Source: Muribaculaceae bacterium
GTDB lineage: Bacteria; Bacteroidota; Bacteroidia; Bacteroidales; Muribaculaceae
Assembly (NCBI GenBank): GCA_029062985.1
Contig: JAIDPA010000013.1
Coordinates: 1-37,702, forward strand
DNA length: 37,702 bases
Reading direction: 5' to 3'
The position numbers and the translations under genes were made by a program. Under the pieces are notes generated by a model. The model did not search any database. It saw nothing but the letters and a program-made list of their open reading frames with translations, and was not told the origin of the DNA. Shown here piece by piece: positions 29,787 through 37,584 of this stretch. The first letter of the stretch is position 1; each line of letters starts with the position of its first letter.

Positions 29787-30881
29787 TTACTTCCAGATGC
29801 GGCGGAAGAGTGCTTCGCGTTCATGAATTGTGACCGGTTCGAAGATTGAAACGTAAGGATACCAAGTCGGGAAGAGTGAATAATAATAGATTGATTGCGT
29901 AAGGCATATCAAGCCGATGACAGTCAGTCGGAGAGGAACCTTCACATGGTAATTAACCAGGTAGTTTGCCAATGCCGCAGTGACAAAGAGTGTGGTATAA
30001 TTAGTAAACCGCTGAAAAATCACAGGTATTGCAAACGCTCCGCAACAGAAAATTATCTGAAGGAGGATTAAATGCCTGAACGGTGTCCGCAGGCGTGAAA
30101 AGTGATAAAGAATAAGAGTGAGCATGGCAGGAATTCCTGTCTTTATCATCTCGGATATTCGCCAGTTCATATTGACATTATCCACATCTTTCACGTAGGT
30201 GGAAATCTTTTCCGAGACCACGCCCAATGAAAGCATCTCGTTGAATTTTTCCACTAAAGGCGTGACTGCAAGTATGCCGACGCAGAAAATATAGAAGAAA
30301 ATATTAGGACGAAGATATTTTACGAAAGGAAGAAACCATATCAGGATAGCTGAATAATGAAAGGAAATTGAAAGCAAGGAGAAGAGATAATAACGAATCC
30401 ACCTCTTTTCCCGCATATTTCTGTAATTTACTAAAAATATGCCGATTGCCGCACTCTCCCGCATAATCTCCGTCGAGAAATAGAGCCACTGAAGAATCAG
30501 AAACAGAAATATCCCCATGAATACGTTCCGGCAATTCCTGTAGAGGAAGATAAATATGCAGCTATTTGTTATGGCTGACATTATTAATTGCACGGGCCAG
30601 AATTCCTTTGTAAAGAGGCGGCATAGGGAACAGACAAGGAGATAGCCGGGCTCGTGATGCTCCCTGAATATTTTTGTGGTGAAGAAATTATCGAGAGGAA
30701 CCGTATTCTTATAGGAGCTCATGTAACCCAATGTATCCATACCGACCCGGTAGCGAAGACCCATAAGCATGACAATATAGAGCAGGATAATCATTACGAA
30801 CATCCTGCGTGAAGCCGGTGAAAAACGTTGGTTCAGTCCCACGCCGACCACTGCCAATATGATTCCTGCAAGATACTCCAT
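29787..30881 (-). CDS. EpsG-family membrane protein (second polymerase candidate)
   Basis: 364 aa, around ten hydrophobic segments, with MGLRYRVGMDTLGYMSSYKN, EPGYLLVCSLCRLF and ISFHYSAILIWFLPFVKYL. The RxxxGxDxxxY motif and the SxHxSA segment are characteristic of the EpsG family (PF14897), thought to polymerise or modify exopolysaccharide. Its ATG follows the flippase stop codon directly with no gap. It is last in the minus-strand unit from 34463. With the Wzy-like protein at 25330 the locus has two polymerase-type genes. Confidence 0.85.
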   Translation of the reverse strand: MEYLAGIILAVVGVGLNQRFSPASRRMFVMIILLYIVMLMGLRYRVGMDTLGYMSSYKNTVPLDNFFTTKIFREHHEPGYLLVCSLCRLFTKEFWPVQLIMSAITNSCIFIFLYRNCRNVFMGIFLFLILQWLYFSTEIMRESAAIGIFLVNYRNMREKRWIRYYLFSLLSISFHYSAILIWFLPFVKYLRPNIFFYIFCVGILAVTPLVEKFNEMLSLGVVSEKISTYVKDVDNVNMNWRISEMIKTGIPAMLTLILYHFSRLRTPFRHLILLQIIFCCGAFAIPVIFQRFTNYTTLFVTAALANYLVNYHVKVPLRLTVIGLICLTQSIYYYSLFPTWYPYVSIFEPVTIHEREALFRRIWK

Positions 30882-32108
30882 TTATGGCATAAGATTTTCA
30901 TTGGCAGATCTGTCAAGTCTGGACGACACGACAAACGTCCATGTTAACGCGCCTGCCACCTGAGCAGCAACAATCCCCCACAGGAGTAAGTATGTGCTGA
31001 GAAATGAACCTGCTGTCAGAAACAGTATCAGCAAAATAGAAATGAGAGTATCAATATGGAGCACCTTCTTAGTGGTGCCTAACGCTTTCATTACGTTTCT
31101 GCAAAGCACCTGAAGACTTGCCGGCAGAATCGTCAGCGAAAGGATACGGAAAATAGGAATTGCACCCTCCCAGCTCTCTCCTAAGGCAATTTTTATTATG
31201 AACGGGGCAAAAAGAAGAATCAAGACTGTCAGCCCTCCCAAGCCGATAACAAGGTTGCGGAGCAATTTGTGATATAATTCCTTCACCTCCTCCATTCTTT
31301 CAAATTTAGCCATCATAGGGAAGATGCTCTGATTGAAGATTGACGCGAGAGAAGTCTGGCAGAAAGTAGTCAGACGATTGGTCTGGGTGAAATAACCGGT
31401 GAATTGCAGGGTAGAAATCTTGGCGATAATGTTTGCTGATATATTATTGGCTATAGTCATTACAAAATTTCCTCCCAAAAGCCCGATACCGAATCTGAAT
31501 TGATAGCGGAACGACTCTCTTGAGAATACAAAGGCAGGCATAAATCGGTTGTGCAGACTCATCAGCAGGACAATCAATGAGGCTACCACAATGGGCTGCC
31601 ACACCAGTGCCCAATAACCATAGCCTGATTTTGCAATGATTATTGCCGCTATGAGAGAAATGACTCCGCTGACTACATTGATGACAGCATAGCTCCTGAA
31701 TTGAAGATTACGCAGGATTATTATGAACTGAACCACTCTGAAAGCATGAATCACGACACACACGCTGATAAGGCGAATTACGTCTGTCAGTTCCGGGCGA
31801 TGATAAAAAGAAGAGAGATAAGGGGCAGAGATATAGAGAATTATATAAATCAAGAGGCTAACGGCGAGATTATACCAGAAGAGGGTCGAGTAGTCAGTCT
31901 TGTCGGCATCTTTCTTACGCAGCAGCGACCCTCCCATTTCCGAATCAACCATCATCTGAGAAATTGCAATAAATATGGTCACGATTCCGATGAGTCCGAA
32001 ATCATCCGGCGTAAGCATACGGGCGAGTATGACAGTCGATAGCATCGTGATGCCCGATTGCCCGAACTGGGAGATGACATTCCATATTACCGCTGTCCGA
32101 AACCGCAT
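30882..32108 (-). CDS. Lipid-linked oligosaccharide flippase, Wzx/WzxC-like
   Basis: 408 aa, about 10-12 membrane helices. Begins AVIWNVISQFGQSGITMLSTVILARMLTPDDFGLIGIV, the standard opening of the polysaccharide-synthesis (MATE-like) exporters of the WzxC/TuaB type. GGSLLRKKDADKTDYSTLFWYN and a central FRFGIGLLGGNFVMTIANN are also conserved. It moves undecaprenyl-linked repeat units across the inner membrane. It is somewhat shorter than WzxC-type members (about 480 aa) and ends in SANENLMP, directly abutting epsG. Confidence 0.88.
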   Translation of the reverse strand: MRFRTAVIWNVISQFGQSGITMLSTVILARMLTPDDFGLIGIVTIFIAISQMMVDSEMGGSLLRKKDADKTDYSTLFWYNLAVSLLIYIILYISAPYLSSFYHRPELTDVIRLISVCVVIHAFRVVQFIIILRNLQFRSYAVINVVSGVISLIAAIIIAKSGYGYWALVWQPIVVASLIVLLMSLHNRFMPAFVFSRESFRYQFRFGIGLLGGNFVMTIANNISANIIAKISTLQFTGYFTQTNRLTTFCQTSLASIFNQSIFPMMAKFERMEEVKELYHKLLRNLVIGLGGLTVLILLFAPFIIKIALGESWEGAIPIFRILSLTILPASLQVLCRNVMKALGTTKKVLHIDTLISILLILFLTAGSFLSTYLLLWGIVAAQVAGALTWTFVVSSRLDRSANENLMP

Positions 32109-32135
32109 AACATTTTAACGGAAACCCTTTCCCGT

Positions 32136-33023
32136 TTATTTTAGAGTGCGCCTCAAACCTCTGATTCCATCCCTTATTCCGCGTATGATATTCCGGGCAT
32201 AAACTTTACGTGGCGATATGAATACGGGATAATAAAATATCTTCAGTCCTAATTTGACAAGATTAATGAATTTCCATTTATTCTCCACGTAATCACGCCC
32301 TGACATAAGAATGACGTTGCGATAGAGGTAATAAATGCGGAAAGGTGAGGGCATAGCCACTTTCTTCCAGAGCAGCCTGCGGTCGCCTCCACCTATCTGA
32401 TGATTTAGTTCCGTAGTAAGGTCTATAAAATGGCGATAGTCTCCTTTTGCTTTTGCCCGCCAGCACCATTCATGGTCAACAAGGTCAATAAAGAGGTCTT
32501 CCTCCATGCAGCCTGTATCCTGAAATGTCTTTGTAGAAATCAGACTTCCCGAACTTATCAACTCCGCCACTTCGCAACAAAGCATTTCTTTCTCTCTGCC
32601 TCCCTTTTTCCCCTGATAGGCTTCCCCATTCTGACGATTTATCGGGCAGGCTCCTACTGCTCCGACCTTTATGTTCTTTTCTAAGAGCCGGTGTCGGCAG
32701 GCTTTCAGATTTTCGATTATTCCGGCAGGGGAGAGGCTGTCCTGATCAAGAAAATATATCAGATCTACCCCCTCTTCAGCAGCATACCTTATTCCGATAT
32801 TCTGAGCGGCAGCTATACCCAGATTCCTTTTTAAAGGGAAATAAGCATGTTTGCTCTCAAGGCAGTTCCATCCCGACAAATCCCCTTCCGGAGTATTGTC
32901 AATGATATAGACCTTACCCACCTGTGGAGTGATTGCCTTAAGATTCTTTTCCAGAAAATCAAGCTCCGGATGATATAAGACCATCACTGCCACAGTTTTC
33001 TCTCTTTCGTCTTCTTCCTCCAT
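32136..33023 (-). CDS. Glycosyltransferase family 2 (rhamnosyltransferase-type)
   Basis: 295 aa. VAVMVLYHPELDFLEKNLKAI, VYIIDNTPEG, LGIAAAQNIGIRYAAEEGVDLIYFLDQDS (DQD metal site), ISSGSLISTKTF and EEDLFIDLVDHEWCWRAKAKGD closely match the RfbF/RfbG rhamnosyltransferase type (TIGR01556-like). C-terminal RNVILMSGRDYV and a basic tail fit membrane association. 27 bases separate it from the flippase and 3 from the DUF6056 gene, one operon. The acidic start MEEEDERE may precede the true start, but no other good ATG is near. Confidence 0.88.
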   Translation of the reverse strand: MEEEDEREKTVAVMVLYHPELDFLEKNLKAITPQVGKVYIIDNTPEGDLSGWNCLESKHAYFPLKRNLGIAAAQNIGIRYAAEEGVDLIYFLDQDSLSPAGIIENLKACRHRLLEKNIKVGAVGACPINRQNGEAYQGKKGGREKEMLCCEVAELISSGSLISTKTFQDTGCMEEDLFIDLVDHEWCWRAKAKGDYRHFIDLTTELNHQIGGGDRRLLWKKVAMPSPFRIYYLYRNVILMSGRDYVENKWKFINLVKLGLKIFYYPVFISPRKVYARNIIRGIRDGIRGLRRTLK

Positions 33024-33026
33024 AAA

Positions 33027-34463
33027 TTATTTTCTTCTCCCTTTGCTGAAATTCTTTAATGCCGTGAAATTATCTTCAAAATATACTTCTTCTTTCTCAA
33101 CGGCAACTTTCCCTTTAATTCCGTTGACCTTACAGAAAGCATTGCTGAAATCGCCATCGGGATTTGTATCAAGTTCCTTGACAAACAATGATCTGGAAGT
33201 CAGTCCCAAGGGCTTAAAGATGACGGTATCGTTCCGTTGGGATGATTCTGCTGAATCTATTCTTGCTTGCTGGATACGGGCATAGGCGGCTGCCTTACCA
33301 GTCACGAGGTCAGTGATAGCTGTGGCTACGGGGCTATTTATTGAGTAAGCTCCTGTCATCAGAAAGCAGAATAGCGAAATGACAAGCATGATTTTTCCCT
33401 GCAATACATTAATCACGCCGTTAAGCCAATCACGGTGGTATCGTAGCACCAAGGTCAGACCATAAAAATAACTGACGATAAAAAAGAACAGCAGGGTGTT
33501 TGCAGTCCGGTCAATCACGACTGTCGAAAGTCCGAAGGTAGCCGGTATGTGGGAAAGGAAGAGTATGATTAAAAAACTGATGACAAACAATATCGGAGGA
33601 ATATTGAAGACTTTATGCTCACATATATATCTTCCGATCAGTGGGATGTAGAGAAGGCTGCCTATGAGCAGGATAGGGAGCCAAATGAAAAACCAGCTTA
33701 TTGTCTGGGCAAAGCTTACTGCCAAGGTCCAGAGATAAGGCGAAGTGCTGAGCTGATGCTGCAGGCGTATTCCGTTGCCGGGTGAGAATATGACAAAAAG
33801 GAGACCTGCAAGACCGATAAAAAAACTGATATTATTTCTGCGGGAAGGGTAAAAAAGGGCGATATAAGCTAATGTGCCTAAGAATGCTACTCCCAACACT
33901 TCGTTACCTCCGGGGATGAGGAGTGCGAGAAGATACCCGGCAAGTTTACAGAAAATATTTTTCCTTCCTAATAAACCTATATAGATAAGGAAAAGCAGAC
34001 TCGGGAAAGTGTATGCAGTATAAGCTGAAAACCAGTAGAACCCTTGTGATATGCTCGGGAATAAAGCTAAATAACACAGCATCATGATTGAAGCAAGGCA
34101 AATCCGGCGCAGAATGCTGAGTTTCCTGAAAGCGGTCGTTGTCATGATAAACCATGAAGCCGTAAAGAGGAATATTCCAATCAATGACCAATATTTAAAA
34201 TATGGCATACCTGCCCCCTGCATCGCCAGAGGATTAAGCGATGAAATAAAAGTGGCTAAGTATCTCCCGCTCCAGGACTGCCATGTTTCAAATGTAGCCT
34301 GAAACGGATTGGTATCTATATGAAGCAGAGAAAAGAAATAATCGTCATTTACGGGATAGACGTAGTTGGAGAGAAATAGAAAAGGGATAATAGATATAAG
34401 AGCAAGACACGTTGTCCAAATAGAAAATCGTTTTTCTGTCTGTGTCGGTTGAGTTCCTTTCAT
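33027..34463 (-). CDS. DUF6056-like multi-spanning membrane protein
   Basis: 478 aa. About ten hydrophobic segments. Near the N-terminus, on the periplasmic side, is YPVNDDYFFSLLH, with the paired acidic residues typical of GT-C-type enzymes. SWSGRYLATFISSL, GFYWFSAYTAYTFP and PGGNEVLG fit the DUF6056 family found in surface-polysaccharide loci of Bacteroidales. It may transfer a sugar from a lipid carrier to the nascent polymer (inference from fold and context). A soluble C-terminal domain of about 90 residues follows the last helix. First gene of the minus-strand unit; it may be reached by read-through from fba. Confidence 0.75.
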   Translation of the reverse strand: MKGTQPTQTEKRFSIWTTCLALISIIPFLFLSNYVYPVNDDYFFSLLHIDTNPFQATFETWQSWSGRYLATFISSLNPLAMQGAGMPYFKYWSLIGIFLFTASWFIMTTTAFRKLSILRRICLASIMMLCYLALFPSISQGFYWFSAYTAYTFPSLLFLIYIGLLGRKNIFCKLAGYLLALLIPGGNEVLGVAFLGTLAYIALFYPSRRNNISFFIGLAGLLFVIFSPGNGIRLQHQLSTSPYLWTLAVSFAQTISWFFIWLPILLIGSLLYIPLIGRYICEHKVFNIPPILFVISFLIILFLSHIPATFGLSTVVIDRTANTLLFFFIVSYFYGLTLVLRYHRDWLNGVINVLQGKIMLVISLFCFLMTGAYSINSPVATAITDLVTGKAAAYARIQQARIDSAESSQRNDTVIFKPLGLTSRSLFVKELDTNPDGDFSNAFCKVNGIKGKVAVEKEEVYFEDNFTALKNFSKGRRK

Positions 34464-34480
34464 GATTTAGACTTAATGAA

Positions 34481-34520
34481 TAAAAATGCCGGGATACTCC
34501 CTTAAAGAAGCACCCCGGCA
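34481..34520 (-). terminator. fba terminator
   Basis: Minus strand: TGCCGGG, a 20-base loop, CCCGGCA, then TTTTTA. It lies just after the fba stop (34546) and before the DUF6056 start at 34463. The long loop may make it leaky, and the downstream operon has no other clear promoter. Confidence 0.75.
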
Positions 34521-34545
34521 CGGGATATAATTTACCTAACAATTC

Positions 34546-35544
34546 TTATGCTTTACCGTCTGAGCCAAGAACGTTGATGATCTTGTGCTTGTAAAGTTTC
34601 TCCATTTCGTCGCGAGCCGGACCGAGATATTTGCGCGGGTCAAATTCAGCCGGTTTTTCAGCGAACACTTTACGGATAGCAGCAGTCATAGCGAGACGGC
34701 TGTCAGAGTCGATGTTGATCTTGCAGACGTCCATCTTGGCAGCCTTGCGGAGCTCTTCTTCAGGAATACCGATTGCGTCAGGAAGTTTACCGCCGTTTTC
34801 GTCGATAATCTTAACATATTCCTGAGGAACTGAAGATGAGCCGTGGAGCACGATTGGGAAGTCAGGAAGTTTAGCCTCAACTGCCTCGAGCACGTCGAAT
34901 GCCAATGGAGGCGGAACGAGAAGACCTGTCTTCGGGTCGCGTGTGCACTGTTCGGGAGTGAACTTGTAAGCACCGTGAGAAGTGCCGATAGAGATAGCGA
35001 GGCTATCGCAGCCTGTACGGTTTACGAAGTCAATAACCTCTTCAGGGTCTGTATAAGTGTGGTGGTCAGAGCTTACCTCGTCTTCAACGCCTGCAAGCAC
35101 ACCAAGCTCACCTTCTACAGTCACGTCATATTTGTGTGCGTAGTCAACTACTTTCTTAGTCAGCTCAACGTTCTCTTCGTAGGGGAGGTGGCTTCCGTCG
35201 ATCATTACAGAAGAGAAGCCGTTGTCGATACAATCCTTGCAGAGCTCGAAGCTGTCGCCATGGTCAAGGTGAAGCACGATCTGAGGATCTTCCCAGCCTA
35301 AGCTCTTAGCATATTCTACAGCACCCTGTGCCATATAGCGGAGAAGAATTGGGTTCGCATAATTGCGTGCCCCCTTTGAAACCTGGAGGATAACCGGTGA
35401 TTTAGTGTCGGCAGCTGCCTTGATGATTGCCTGGAGCTGCTCCATGTTGTTGAAGTTGAATGCGGGGATGGCATAGCCGCCATGCACTGCCTTTGCAAAC
35501 ATTTCTTTTGTGTTTACAAGGCCAAGTTTCTTGTAATCTACCAT
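34546..35544 (-). CDS. fba: Fructose-bisphosphate aldolase, class II
   Basis: 332 aa. Zinc-dependent aldolase of glycolysis and gluconeogenesis. IPAFNFNNMEQLQAI, the zinc/catalytic HLDHGDS (92-98), VMIDGSHLPYEEN, TVEGELGVLAGVEDEV, AISIGTSHGAYKF and VLHGSSSVPQEY are all present. I start at ATG 35544 (MVDYKKLG); a longer frame to 35709 would run through the promoter. The promoter at 35586-35616 fits a leader of about 35 bases. With fbp (14890) it is the second enzyme of the same metabolic node in this window. Confidence 0.97.
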   Translation of the reverse strand: MVDYKKLGLVNTKEMFAKAVHGGYAIPAFNFNNMEQLQAIIKAAADTKSPVILQVSKGARNYANPILLRYMAQGAVEYAKSLGWEDPQIVLHLDHGDSFELCKDCIDNGFSSVMIDGSHLPYEENVELTKKVVDYAHKYDVTVEGELGVLAGVEDEVSSDHHTYTDPEEVIDFVNRTGCDSLAISIGTSHGAYKFTPEQCTRDPKTGLLVPPPLAFDVLEAVEAKLPDFPIVLHGSSSVPQEYVKIIDENGGKLPDAIGIPEEELRKAAKMDVCKINIDSDSRLAMTAAIRKVFAEKPAEFDPRKYLGPARDEMEKLYKHKIINVLGSDGKA

Positions 35545-35585
35545 GTTTTGTCTAAATTTTTTTGCGTGCGTTGCACATTTTGTTG

Positions 35586-35616
35586 CAAAAATACAAAAAA
35601 ACATTTTCTCTGCAAA
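35586..35616 (-). promoter_or_regulatory. fba promoter
   Basis: Minus strand: -33 TTTG at 35616-35613, 19-base spacer, -7 TATTTTTG at 35593-35586. A very good Bacteroidetes match that also decides the start codon of fba. Confidence 0.85.
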
Positions 35617-35713
35617 GAGTATGGCAATTTTTTTTATTGCCTGTTCAAATTTCCCAAGCGAAATCTTCCCGGGTAAACCCCTCAAGCTAAATATCCTGAA
35701 ATAACTCATCCTT

Positions 35714-35755
35714 GCGTCTCGCGCCTTGAGCCTTGAGCCTTGAGCCTCATGCCTA
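35714..35755 (-). repeat. Heptamer array F between fba and nnr
   Basis: Six units on the minus strand: TAGGCAT, GAGGCTC, AAGGCTC, AAGGCTC, AAGGCGC, GAGACGC. It lies in the divergent region, upstream of both genes. 35545-35876 also contains the fba promoter and the nnr promoter. Confidence 0.85.
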
Positions 35756-35778
35756 AACCCTAATTTTATTCCGTTTTA

Positions 35779-35810
35779 TTTGCAAATCACGCCAATCTGA
35801 GTTAAATTTG
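35779..35810 (+). promoter_or_regulatory. nnr promoter
   Basis: -33 TTTG at 35779-35782, 20-base spacer, -7 TAAATTTG at 35803-35810. It overlaps an alternative upstream ATG at 35808, so that start cannot be used. Confidence 0.85.
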
Positions 35811-35876
35811 CATTCCTTTTCATCGTTCTTAGTTCGCCTGTGTGAAAATGGCTCCTATGATATATTTCTTCGTGTT

Positions 35877-37403
35877 ATGAAAATTTTTACGTCAAACGTT
35901 ATTCCGGAAATAGACAGCGCTACCTGCGAGGCTCAGAAAATTGACTCCATCGAGCTTATGGAGAGGGCAGCGGCGGCTCTAAGTGTCGAGATTATTTCAC
36001 GCTTCCTCCCTTCGCAGCGTATTGTGGTGATTGCCGGTCCGGGCAATAATGGCGGCGACGCTCTTGCCCTTGCAAGGATTCTGTTTGAGCAAGGCTATAA
36101 GAAAGTTGAGGTCTTTCTTTTCAATGTAGTCGGCAAGCTCAGCCATGATTGCGACGAGGAGAGAAAGAAGCTCATCACAATGGAGGGTATAGACTTTACT
36201 GAGGTCAAACACGATTTCCAGCCTCCTTACCTTGGTGAGAGTGATGTCGTGGTCGACGGTCTGTTCGGCTCAGGGCTAAGCCGACCCTTGCAGGGCGGTT
36301 TTGTAATGCTCGCAAGGCTAATCAACGAATCGAAAGCTTACGTCATATCAATTGATGTCCCTTCAGGTCTTTCCGGCGAATGGAATGAGAATGCCTTGAA
36401 GAGAGACATGATTCATGCCAATCTCACGCTTGCGTTTCAGTTTCCGCGACTTGCGTTTTTCTTCAGCGAAAATTCCGATATAATAGGGGAGTGGCAGCTG
36501 CTTGACATTGATCTTGACGAAAAGAAAATTAAGGATATTCCTTCAAATTATCTTTATGTCGAGGCTAAGAGCGTGCGTCCTTTCCTGAAGCCGAGAAATA
36601 AGTTTACCGGTAAGCGCGACTTCGGCTCTGCCCTTATTATAGCAGGAAGCACCGGCATGATGGGCGCGGCTGTAATGGCAGCCAGAGGGTGCCTGCGTTC
36701 CGGTGCCGGACTTGTAACCGTCCACAGTGCCCGCGGAGGATTGCAGATTCTTCAGACTGCTGTCCCGGAAGCTATGTTTGAGCCTGACCGTCAGGAGCAT
36801 TTCATTAAGGATATGACTGTCCATCATAGCCATCAGGCTATTGCCGTCGGTCCGGGTATCGGCACAAATGACGGCACAATCGATGCTCTCGAGTCTTTCC
36901 TTAAGAACTGTAAGGCGCCACTCGTGCTTGATGCAGATGCATTGAATTGTATTTCCCGACGCCCGCAACTCCTTTCCCTGATTCCCCCGGGCACAGTCAT
37001 CACTCCCCATATCGGCGAATTTGACCGTCTCTTCGGCGAGCATTTCAGTTCGGAGGCACGCCTGAAGAAAGCTATAGATATGGCTAAATACTATAATATA
37101 GTGATTGTGCTCAAAGGGCATTACACGACAACTATTGCTCCTACCGGTAAGGTATTCTTTAACTCAACGGGAAATCCCGGGATGGCTACTGCCGGCTCCG
37201 GCGATGTTCTGACGGGTGTGATTACAGCTTTTCTTGCCCAGGGACTACGTCCGTCAATGGCAGCTACCATCGGAGTATATGTGCATGGGCTTGCCGGAGA
37301 TTTCGCACTTGAAGAGAACGGTGAATATGGTATGATAGCTAATGATATCGCCCGTAATTGCGGCAAGGCAATCAAAGCGATAATCACCAGAGAGAGGCTT
37401 TAG
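35877..37403 (+). CDS. nnr: Bifunctional NAD(P)H-hydrate epimerase / ADP-dependent NAD(P)H-hydrate dehydratase
   Basis: 508 aa. Repairs hydrated NADH/NADPH. The N-terminal YjeF_N epimerase domain (about 1-215) has AGPGNNGGDALALAR (53-67), VDGLFGSGLSRPL and ISIDVPSGLSGE. The C-terminal ribokinase-like dehydratase domain (about 230-505) has ALIIAGSTGMMGAA, AVGPGIGTNDG, VLDADALNCI, VITPHIGEFDRLFG and GSGDVLTG. I start at ATG 35877, because the earlier in-frame ATG at 35808 is inside the promoter. Its last two codons (AGG CTT) and stop (TAG) are themselves part of a heptamer repeat array. Confidence 0.96.
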   Translation: MKIFTSNVIPEIDSATCEAQKIDSIELMERAAAALSVEIISRFLPSQRIVVIAGPGNNGGDALALARILFEQGYKKVEVFLFNVVGKLSHDCDEERKKLITMEGIDFTEVKHDFQPPYLGESDVVVDGLFGSGLSRPLQGGFVMLARLINESKAYVISIDVPSGLSGEWNENALKRDMIHANLTLAFQFPRLAFFFSENSDIIGEWQLLDIDLDEKKIKDIPSNYLYVEAKSVRPFLKPRNKFTGKRDFGSALIIAGSTGMMGAAVMAARGCLRSGAGLVTVHSARGGLQILQTAVPEAMFEPDRQEHFIKDMTVHHSHQAIAVGPGIGTNDGTIDALESFLKNCKAPLVLDADALNCISRRPQLLSLIPPGTVITPHIGEFDRLFGEHFSSEARLKKAIDMAKYYNIVIVLKGHYTTTIAPTGKVFFNSTGNPGMATAGSGDVLTGVITAFLAQGLRPSMAATIGVYVHGLAGDFALEENGEYGMIANDIARNCGKAIKAIITRERL

Positions 37404-37470
37404 GCGCGAGGCTCAAGGCTTTAGGCTCGAGGCTTTAGGCTTTAGGCTCAAGGCTTTAGGCTTTAGGCTC
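37394..37470 (+). repeat. Heptamer array G7 running out of the nnr stop codon
   Basis: Eleven 7-base units in register: GAGGCTT, TAGGCGC, GAGGCTC, AAGGCTT, TAGGCTC, GAGGCTT, TAGGCTT, TAGGCTC, AAGGCTT, TAGGCTT, TAGGCTC. The first two units encode the end of Nnr (RL, stop). Confidence 0.92.
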
Positions 37471-37476
37471 AAATAA

Positions 37477-37548
37477 CTCTCAGTTCTCAGAGTTCTCACA
37501 GTTCTCTGAATTCTCAGAGCTCTCGCAGTTCTCGCTGTTCTCTGAGAG
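37477..37548 (+). repeat. Nonamer tandem array G9 (8 units of 9 bp)
   Basis: Eight 9-base units in register: CTCTCAGTT, CTCAGAGTT, CTCACAGTT, CTCTGAATT, CTCAGAGCT, CTCGCAGTT, CTCGCTGTT, CTCTGAGAG. It starts 6 bases after array G7. CTCAGAG and CTCTGAG pieces allow internal pairing. Confidence 0.9.
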
Positions 37549-37584
37549 CTTTAACCCAAAAATATAAATTAAAAATTAAAAATA

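Noticed and set aside
35545-35709. N-terminal extension of the aldolase frame to 35709
   Set aside because: It would cover the consensus promoter at 35586-35616 and is not part of class II aldolases; start set at 35544.
36543-37121. Minus-strand frame of 192 codons opposite nnr
   Set aside because: Antisense to nnr; no domain or promoter seen.
37394-37548. Short repeats as a CRISPR array
   Set aside because: Units of 7 to 9 bases are back-to-back with no spacers, and there are no cas genes.
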